A stretch of DNA of 47,092 nucleotides from Rhodoblastus sp. 17X3 (GTDB lineage: Bacteria > Pseudomonadota > Alphaproteobacteria > Rhizobiales > Beijerinckiaceae): the NCBI RefSeq assembly GCF_030056575.1, contig NZ_JASHHX010000026.1, positions 1 to 47,092 of the forward strand, read 5' to 3'. A model generated the notes under the pieces. It had not been told where the DNA came from, did no database searches, and saw nothing but the letters and a program-made list of their open reading frames with translations. A program made the translations under genes and the position numbers. Shown here one piece after another: positions 42,452 through 47,092 of this stretch (the first letter of the stretch is position 1; each line of letters opens with the position of its first letter).

Positions 42452-43111
42452 TCACTGCATTGACGGAGCCCATGGGGTAGGAATTCGTGCTCCCGACGTC
42501 GACCACTGATCATAAGTCTGGAATTTCACGCCGATCTTGTCGTAGTCGACCCGCAAATAGCCGTCCCGACCTCCGAAAACCGCTTCGGGCATGACGCCTC
42601 TTACTTCTTGCGCGATCACGCCGACATAGGCCTTACTCCCTCCATTGTAAACAAAGCGGTAGAAGCCGACGCCATTGGGGATGTAGCCGAGCAGAGTGAT
42701 GTCGTGTTTCAGGCGGAAGTCCGATCTCCGTCCGCCGCCCCTCCCGCCGCCGTGGACGCCGCGTGCGCCGCCACGATAGCCGCCGCCGCGATAAGCCGCG
42801 CCGCCACGATAACCGCCGCCGCGATAAACCGCGCCGCCACGATAGGCCCCGCCACGGTAGACTCCGCCGCGATAAACCGCGCCGCCACGGTAGACTCCGC
42901 CACGATAGACTCCGCCTCCGTAATAGCCGCCACCGGGCACACATTGCCCGTAGGCGTCCGGGTAGTAACCAGGGCCACAACCGCCAAGAACCAGGATCAA
43001 GTCGGAATTCGGCGCAGGTACGGGAGTCGGGGAGAAGGCCTCAGCATTGCCGGTCATCAGACCAGTGGCCAATGCGCCCGAGACGCCGAGTATAGAAAAA
43101 AACCTTCTCAT
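42452..43111 (-). CDS. Exported YRGG-repeat protein with S74 chaperone-like domain
   Basis: The 219-residue protein has a signal peptide (about 1-25, ending AEAF) and a cysteine pair in GCGPGYYPDAYGQCVPGGGY, as in secreted GCG-motif proteins. About ten units of the type (A/V)YRGG(G/A) follow at about residues 62-120. The C-terminus (about 133-207) is SDFRLKHDITLLGYIPNGVG, FYRFVYNGG, YVGVIAQEV and LRVDYDKIGV. RLKxDI...G.IAQEV matches peptidase S74, the self-cleaving chaperone of phage tail fibres. This implies a trimeric surface fibre or matrix protein whose chaperone may be released by cleavage. The autocleavage residues cannot be verified by eye. Confidence 0.75.
   Translation of the reverse strand: MRRFFSILGVSGALATGLMTGNAEAFSPTPVPAPNSDLILVLGGCGPGYYPDAYGQCVPGGGYYGGGVYRGGVYRGGAVYRGGVYRGGAYRGGAVYRGGGYRGGAAYRGGGYRGGARGVHGGGRGGGRRSDFRLKHDITLLGYIPNGVGFYRFVYNGGSKAYVGVIAQEVRGVMPEAVFGGRDGYLRVDYDKIGVKFQTYDQWSTSGARIPTPWAPSMQ
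42765..42925 (-). repeat. In-gene tandem repeats encoding YRGG units
   Basis: Short direct repeats of about 15 bp (variants of CCGCCACGATA and CCGCCGCGATAA on the plus strand) encode the Tyr-Arg-Gly-Gly array. Such tandem DNA can change copy number by slippage. Confidence 0.7.
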
Positions 43112-43436
43112 GGCTTGTTCCTCCCCAAAAGCGCGAACAACTGTTTTTTGCTTATCAAGGCCAGATCGCGCGCCCTGTCGTCATCGACCGCGGCCGCGCT
43201 TCAGTCGAAGGCGGCAGCAGATTGAATGATAACGTCGGTTCCCGAAAAAAGTCACACAAATGGCGACGCTGCAAAAGATGATTTTTGACTATGCCATTCG
43301 GCGCAACGACCTTTTAGCCAAGTCCAGCCCGATTAATGACTTGGTCGGTGCAGAAATCAGGTGCAAATCTCCGCCCATGTCCGCAACTTGGCGCCTAGCC
43401 GCCCTTGCCGACAGCTCTCCTGGCCTTCCGCTATCC

Positions 43437-43473
43437 GCCGATTCTTGCCGGTCGGCGTTGGTCGCAAACGGCT
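43437..43473 (+). repeat. 37-bp interspersed repeat, copy A
   Basis: The unit begins GCCGATTCTTGCCGGTCGGC and ends CAAACGGCT. It contains a GCCGA...TCGGC inverted pair. Copy A abuts the left end of the MITE-like element; copies B and C are at 43741 and 46613. Confidence 0.65.
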
Positions 43474-43696
43474 GATTCTGTTGAAAAACTCGAAAAATTA
43501 GATGTCTCAAAAATCCCGCAAAATTCGATGGCGAGCGACTTTTCTCGTTCAATGCCATCTATAATTGGCTGCGGTGGTTTTCAGCCGATTTTTCGTCAAT
43601 CCTACTGGTCCCCCGCATCTTTTTTATTCCGCAGGCTCCAAGGGGCTGTAAAATTGTGATCAGCAGCTGAAAAAGAGTTTTTCAACAGAATCAGCC
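43470..43696. mobile_element. MITE-like element, perfect 22-bp terminal inverted repeats
   Basis: The first 22 bases (from 43470, core GATTCTGTTGAAAAACTC) are the exact reverse complement of the last 22 (43675-43696). The 227-bp element has no coding capacity and is AT-richer than the host DNA. It is either a miniature element mobilised by a full IS elsewhere or an internally deleted IS. I could not define a target duplication. Confidence 0.72.
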
Positions 43697-43740
43697 CATC
43701 CTTGCCCCTCGCCGGCTGCGCCCGCGAGCTTCCGTTTCCC

Positions 43741-43777
43741 GCCGATTCTTGCCGGTCGGCGTTGACCGCAAACGGCT
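43741..43777 (+). repeat. 37-bp interspersed repeat, copy B
   Basis: It differs from copy A only at two adjacent central bases (GAC for GGT after GCGTT). It lies about 45 bp to the right of the MITE-like element. Confidence 0.65.
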
Positions 43778-43968
43778 CGTTGCGGTCTTACGACATGAAG
43801 GTCCCGCTGGCGGCTATCGCCCACTCAGCGGGCATTCCGATAGCAAAATGAACCAGCGCTCATGGCCCTTCTCGGCCAGAAATTCTGTTGCCGTCTGTGG
43901 ATGATGTGACAACTGCGCCAATTTCGCGCTCCGCTGCCTCCACCGGGCTGTCCCCAGGGCGCCACGCC

Positions 43969-45027
43969 TCAGCCGGGGCTGTGGGCGGGCGAAGGCTTCC
44001 CCCCTCCCAGCGGAATGGTCAGCGTAAACATTCCCACATCACCGCTGAGGCGGTTCTCAACATCGAACTCGCGTACGTATTTCACGGATGTCAAAAGCAG
44101 CACGCCACCGACTTCCAAATTATAGGTTAGGTTTGGACCGAGGGCCGATACGCGACCTTTGAACGGCCCAATTACGGCCCCTGCTCCGCTATCGCCTGTG
44201 ATCTGTTCATAGTGATATCCGACCACGCCGATCGCCAAGGCCTTCGAGACGTGCTGCATGAGCGCCCCCTCGAAATGAAATTCAGTGCCCGTCCTGTATT
44301 TTGTGGCCGGATTTTCGCCATTGAAGGTGAACCCGGCCGCCCCAGAAACTTCCAGGCCAGACTGCGGATTCAGGTACGTCATCGAGCCGGTTAGGTCTCC
44401 GGCCCACCGGTTGAATCCCATGTTGACGAGGTTGGTGGCGGAATAACTTCCCACCGGAACATTGAGAAGGCCAGTCAGCTTCCAGTGAAAGAAACTCGAA
44501 TTCCATCCGATGAACGCCGTCGCCAGCGGATCGCCGAACGCGAATGTATGATCGGATTCCCGAAGGGTGCGTCCAGCGAGCAACGTGTTTCCATTGGGAA
44601 GCGTCAGGCTCGACAATGCGGTCACATCGAGGTCGACTCCCTGATAACCGACAGGCGCAAGCACACCGAACCCCGCGTTCCCTCCCAGGACCTGCTCGGG
44701 CGACACGTAAATCAGCGTAAAGATGTTGATCCCGACCTGCGCATTGACGCTCAAACTAGCGTTGGTCTTTAGAACGCTCGATGGTGGAAGTTCGGTTCCT
44801 GCGCGGCTCAGGGACCAACTCAAGGCCGTATTGCCGCTTCCATTACCTTGGTAAAAATAGGTGAACGAGGAAAAATAGAAGCCGGGGGGCGGCGTCACGC
44901 CAGCCATCGAGGTCGCGGCGCCGAGCAAGTAGACACTCTTACCCTCCTCGGCCGCCGTCGCGCCGCCAGCCCACAAGAGTGAACCCGCAAGGATCGATGC
45001 AGCGCCGAGCCTCCCAATAACTCCCAT
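43969..45027 (-). CDS. Outer-membrane channel, phenol-degradation MetA-like family
   Basis: The 352-residue protein has a signal peptide (about 1-26, GGATAAEEG) and an alternating-hydrophobicity beta-barrel pattern. Early on it has PPPGFYFSSFTYFYQGNG, in the middle FHWKLTGLLNVPVGSYS and NMGFNRWAGDLTGSMTYLNP, and near the end NLEVGGVLLLTSVKYVREFD with FTLTIPLGGG. These elements are typical of the MetA-pathway/SphA-type putative outer-membrane transporters. The substrate is unknown. The MBL hydrolase gene lies 272 bp upstream on the same strand, so they may be functionally linked. Confidence 0.78.
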   Translation of the reverse strand: MGVIGRLGAASILAGSLLWAGGATAAEEGKSVYLLGAATSMAGVTPPPGFYFSSFTYFYQGNGSGNTALSWSLSRAGTELPPSSVLKTNASLSVNAQVGINIFTLIYVSPEQVLGGNAGFGVLAPVGYQGVDLDVTALSSLTLPNGNTLLAGRTLRESDHTFAFGDPLATAFIGWNSSFFHWKLTGLLNVPVGSYSATNLVNMGFNRWAGDLTGSMTYLNPQSGLEVSGAAGFTFNGENPATKYRTGTEFHFEGALMQHVSKALAIGVVGYHYEQITGDSGAGAVIGPFKGRVSALGPNLTYNLEVGGVLLLTSVKYVREFDVENRLSGDVGMFTLTIPLGGGKPSPAHSPG

Positions 45028-45299
45028 ATCCGGTCACTGTCCCATTTTGTCGTCAGTCGCGGATGAAGCGCGCTCCGATTTTCGGCGGGCGGGATCCGGA
45101 CTTTCCAGTGCTACGCTACAATTTCTCGAGGGCGCCAGCGAGTGTTTCTCGACGAAATCAACAGGTTGTTCCTGTTCGCTCTGCGCGGCAGAAGCTCATA
45201 GGCGGTGTTTCCGCCAAGCCTTCATATTCCACGGATCGCTGTCACGGCTTGATCAGCGTCAACACGAACGAAACAAATTGAGGCAGTGAGCTGCCTGCG

Positions 45300-46367
45300 T
45301 CATTTCGATGGCAACCTCACGCTGGCAAGGTCGGTTCCTACGACGATATCTCCGGTAAAGCCGCCATCCTGGGCAGCCTTTTTATAATCCTGTTCGGTCA
45401 GCGGGCCGCCTTTGATTTGCACGGTTCCTTGCATGGAGGCGCCGATGGGCGGCGCCAGATGCGTGAGCATGAGGTGTTTGGCCCCGTCTCTCTGCGCCAT
45501 GGCGCCGAGGTCGGCGGCGTTGCTCTGGCGGTAGTAGACTGCGGGCGGGGTGCTTGCGCCGCTTTCCGGCGACAGGACGGGATGAATGGTCGTATTCACG
45601 ATGACGTCGACGCCTTTGGCCAGTTTTTCGAATTCATCCGATGTTGAAGTCCTGCGGGGCGGTGCCGGCGTGTCATTGGAGGAGTCCCCCCCGATCGCTA
45701 CGCTGCCGGCCGGCGTGTCGACCCGAAACGCCGCGGAACCCGGAATATGGGTTGTCCGAATCGCGCTGACCTTCACTTCGCCTGACGTCCACACGACCTG
45801 AGGCTCATCCTTTGGATCGAACGTGATGACATTCAACCCGGCGACGGGTCCGGCTGGATTGACGATGCCGTTCAGCTCAAAGGCGCGGTAGGCGGTTTCG
45901 CCGGACTGCTCATAGGCGTCATCGATATGGGCCACGAATTTGCTGCAGCTCAAGTCAGGCCCAGACGGCGACTTCGCATCCACGGCGCAAACGATATCGA
46001 GCTTCGGCGTTTTTGGTGAGCCGAACATCCAGCGCATCTGAACGATATCGGAAAAACCTTCCATGTGGTCGGAGTGCATGTGCGTGAAGAAGACGGCGTT
46101 GAGCTGAGCCGCCTGGGCGCCGACTTGCGATAGGCGCATGAGTGTCCCGCGCCCGACGTCAAACTGCATCAGCGTGGAACTGCAGTTGTTGGCGTCGTCA
46201 CCATACCGAACTAACGTTCCGGGTCCGGCGAGGCCATTATAGGGTGGCGGGCCGCTCGTGCCGGTCAAGGTGACGATCAGGCAAGGCGCGGCTTGCGCGC
46301 TTGGCGCGGCGGAAAATCCCGCCATTGTCACGAATAATGATGCTACCGCGCACCAAACCTTGATCAT
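45300..46367 (-). CDS. Exported metallo-beta-lactamase-fold hydrolase
   Basis: The 355-residue protein has a signal peptide (about 1-26, ending AQAAP) and an RNase Z/arylsulfatase-like MBL fold: FDVGRGTLMRL, then FFTHMHSDHMEGF (the HxHxDH metal site), RTTHIPGSAAFRV, AIGGDSSND with the bridging Asp, and MLTHLAP with the last His. Two zinc ions are expected. Exported members hydrolyse esters such as cyclic phosphodiesters, sulfates or lactones. AGGGGA lies about 6 bases before the ATG at 46367. It is probably transcribed with the outer-membrane channel gene downstream. Confidence 0.85.
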   Translation of the reverse strand: MIKVWCAVASLFVTMAGFSAAPSAQAAPCLIVTLTGTSGPPPYNGLAGPGTLVRYGDDANNCSSTLMQFDVGRGTLMRLSQVGAQAAQLNAVFFTHMHSDHMEGFSDIVQMRWMFGSPKTPKLDIVCAVDAKSPSGPDLSCSKFVAHIDDAYEQSGETAYRAFELNGIVNPAGPVAGLNVITFDPKDEPQVVWTSGEVKVSAIRTTHIPGSAAFRVDTPAGSVAIGGDSSNDTPAPPRRTSTSDEFEKLAKGVDVIVNTTIHPVLSPESGASTPPAVYYRQSNAADLGAMAQRDGAKHLMLTHLAPPIGASMQGTVQIKGGPLTEQDYKKAAQDGGFTGDIVVGTDLASVRLPSK

Positions 46368-46680
46368 TGCTTTTCCCCTAGCGGCCTGCGAATCTAAATT
46401 GGGACTCGATCGTTTCAGCTTAGCCGCAAAGGTGGCATGAAAGGAACACGGCGATCGTCGACGCCGTGGATCACTTCTGAATGAAAAAAATCGGGTCTAT
46501 TGCGCGTGAGCCGTCCGACCACACTCGAATTGCCGCTCTTGGCGCAACCCAACGGTCGCGCTTCGGTCCGTTCTCCGTCCTGAACCAGACCCTCGGCCTA
46601 TGACTGAAAGCCGCCGATTGTTGCCGGTCGGCGTTCGCCGTAAGCGGCTCAAATGCCCCGCGAGCGATCGGGTCGCAGCG
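46368..46680. other. Intergenic region with repeat copy C
   Basis: This 313-bp region upstream of the MBL gene and downstream of the 72-residue gene contains the third 37-bp repeat copy and no supported gene. Confidence 0.5.
46613..46649 (+). repeat. 37-bp interspersed repeat, copy C
   Basis: It has five mismatches to copy A. Here the unit is enclosed by AGCCGC (46610-46615) and GCGGCT (46644-46649), giving an additional 6-bp inverted pair, so the transcript could fold into a hairpin. Confidence 0.6.
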
Positions 46681-46899
46681 TCAATCTCTGCCGAACGGAT
46701 GTTTTGCTCTCACCCATAGAGCATAAATCTTGGCAATTTCGCCTTTTTCAATGGAATCGGTGAGCGGCCATGCGCCAATGCCAAAGACGTCATAGCCTCC
46801 GTCGATAAGTGAACATGCGTCCTTGATGGCTTCCTCGGGGGTCCGGTGCCTAACGATGTGGTGCGCTCCACTTTTTCGATATTGGACATGCCAATCCAT
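46681..46899 (-). CDS. Small conserved protein of unknown function
   Basis: The 72-residue soluble protein begins MDWHVQYRKSGAHHIVRHRT and continues PEEAIKDACSLIDGGYDVFG, then LTDSIEKGEIAKIYALW. Proteins of this pattern are common in Bradyrhizobium-like genomes and resemble a beta-alpha-beta ligand or nucleic-acid binding fold, but the role is unknown. The start has only a weak G-rich ribosome binding sequence. Nothing further is recognisable between it and the end of the window. Confidence 0.65.
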   Translation of the reverse strand: MDWHVQYRKSGAHHIVRHRTPEEAIKDACSLIDGGYDVFGIGAWPLTDSIEKGEIAKIYALWVRAKHPFGRD

Positions 46900-47092
46900 C
46901 GCACCGTCCCCGTCAATAGCAGCGCTCCAATTGATACCAATTAGGCGCCCGGCGGTAGCTTCAGAAAATACTCACGCACTGCACGAGGCGGAGGCTGCCG
47001 AATGACGCCTTTCGCCAATTCTTGAAGATTGTCACCCCGGCTATGACCGCGACTGGCGCATCCTTTCCATCCAGCCATGGACCGGATTGGGT

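Larger units (their letters stand above)
43112..43968. other. Gene-free region with a MITE-like element and repeats
   Basis: This 857-bp region has no supported gene. It holds two copies of a 37-bp repeat (43437-43473 and 43741-43777) and the MITE-like element at 43470-43696 between them. The rest (43112-43430 and 43780-43968) shows nothing I can assign. Confidence 0.55.

Noticed and set aside
42765-42925. A CRISPR array
   Set aside because: The repeats are short, continuous and in-frame coding, with no unique spacers and no cas genes.
42608-43225. A plus-strand open frame opposite the YRGG-repeat gene
   Set aside because: Its Ala/Thr-rich repeat translation is a by-product of the tandem repeats on the other strand.

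Overview
The window is a GC-rich chromosomal segment, most likely from an alphaproteobacterium of the order Hyphomicrobiales. This rests on a very large cyclic beta-1,2-glucan synthase (NdvB/ChvB type), a DUF4167 protein, DUF3309 and CsbD micro-proteins and a FixJ-like fused two-component protein. No rRNA, tRNA or CRISPR array was seen. The species is not assigned.

Layout. 1-2.1 kb: the 3' end of a DNA methyltransferase and a frameshifted IS1182-family element with recognisable ends. 2.2-4.5 kb: a one-helix membrane protein, a potassium-type channel, an HdeD-like membrane protein and an exported Cys-rich repeat protein. 4.6-19.1 kb: the most interesting block. An AraC-type regulator is divergent from an exported arylsulfatase, followed by a broken outer-membrane channel gene and an exported HAD phosphatase fused to a 2H phosphoesterase. 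Facing these on the minus strand is a tightly overlapping run: small membrane protein, DUF3604 (PHP-like) exported protein, CPLC-motif exported protein, PpiC-type foldase and three HupE/UreJ-type membrane proteins. A second AraC-type regulator lies divergent at its far end. Nearly every enzyme here has a signal peptide, so I infer an extracytoplasmic ester-hydrolysis and metal-handling module of unknown substrate.

19.4-31.2 kb: an exported protein of unknown function, then an 8.6-kb ndvB preceded by four small genes in the same direction that may share its transcript. 31.4-36.3 kb: cold-shock protein, transglutaminase-like protease, a histidine kinase carrying two receiver domains and a LuxR-type HTH in one chain, and a divergent single-domain receiver. 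36.4-40.5 kb: a group of very small genes typical of envelope or stress functions (His-rich exported peptide, eRF1-like protein, DUF4167, internally shortened AI-2E transporter, two DUF3309, CsbD, glycine-zipper protein).

40.8-42.3 kb: a complete IS5-family element with CTAG target duplications and a passenger gene whose stop codon lies in the target duplication. 42.4-47.1 kb: an exported YRGG-repeat protein with a C-terminal S74 chaperone-like domain, a 227-bp MITE-like element with perfect 22-bp inverted ends, three copies of a 37-bp repeat, an outer-membrane channel, an exported metallo-beta-lactamase-fold hydrolase and a small conserved protein.

Four places show short deletions that break otherwise good genes (about 1865, 7666, 8239 and 37441). 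Three are single-base losses, so some 'pseudogenes' here may be assembly errors.
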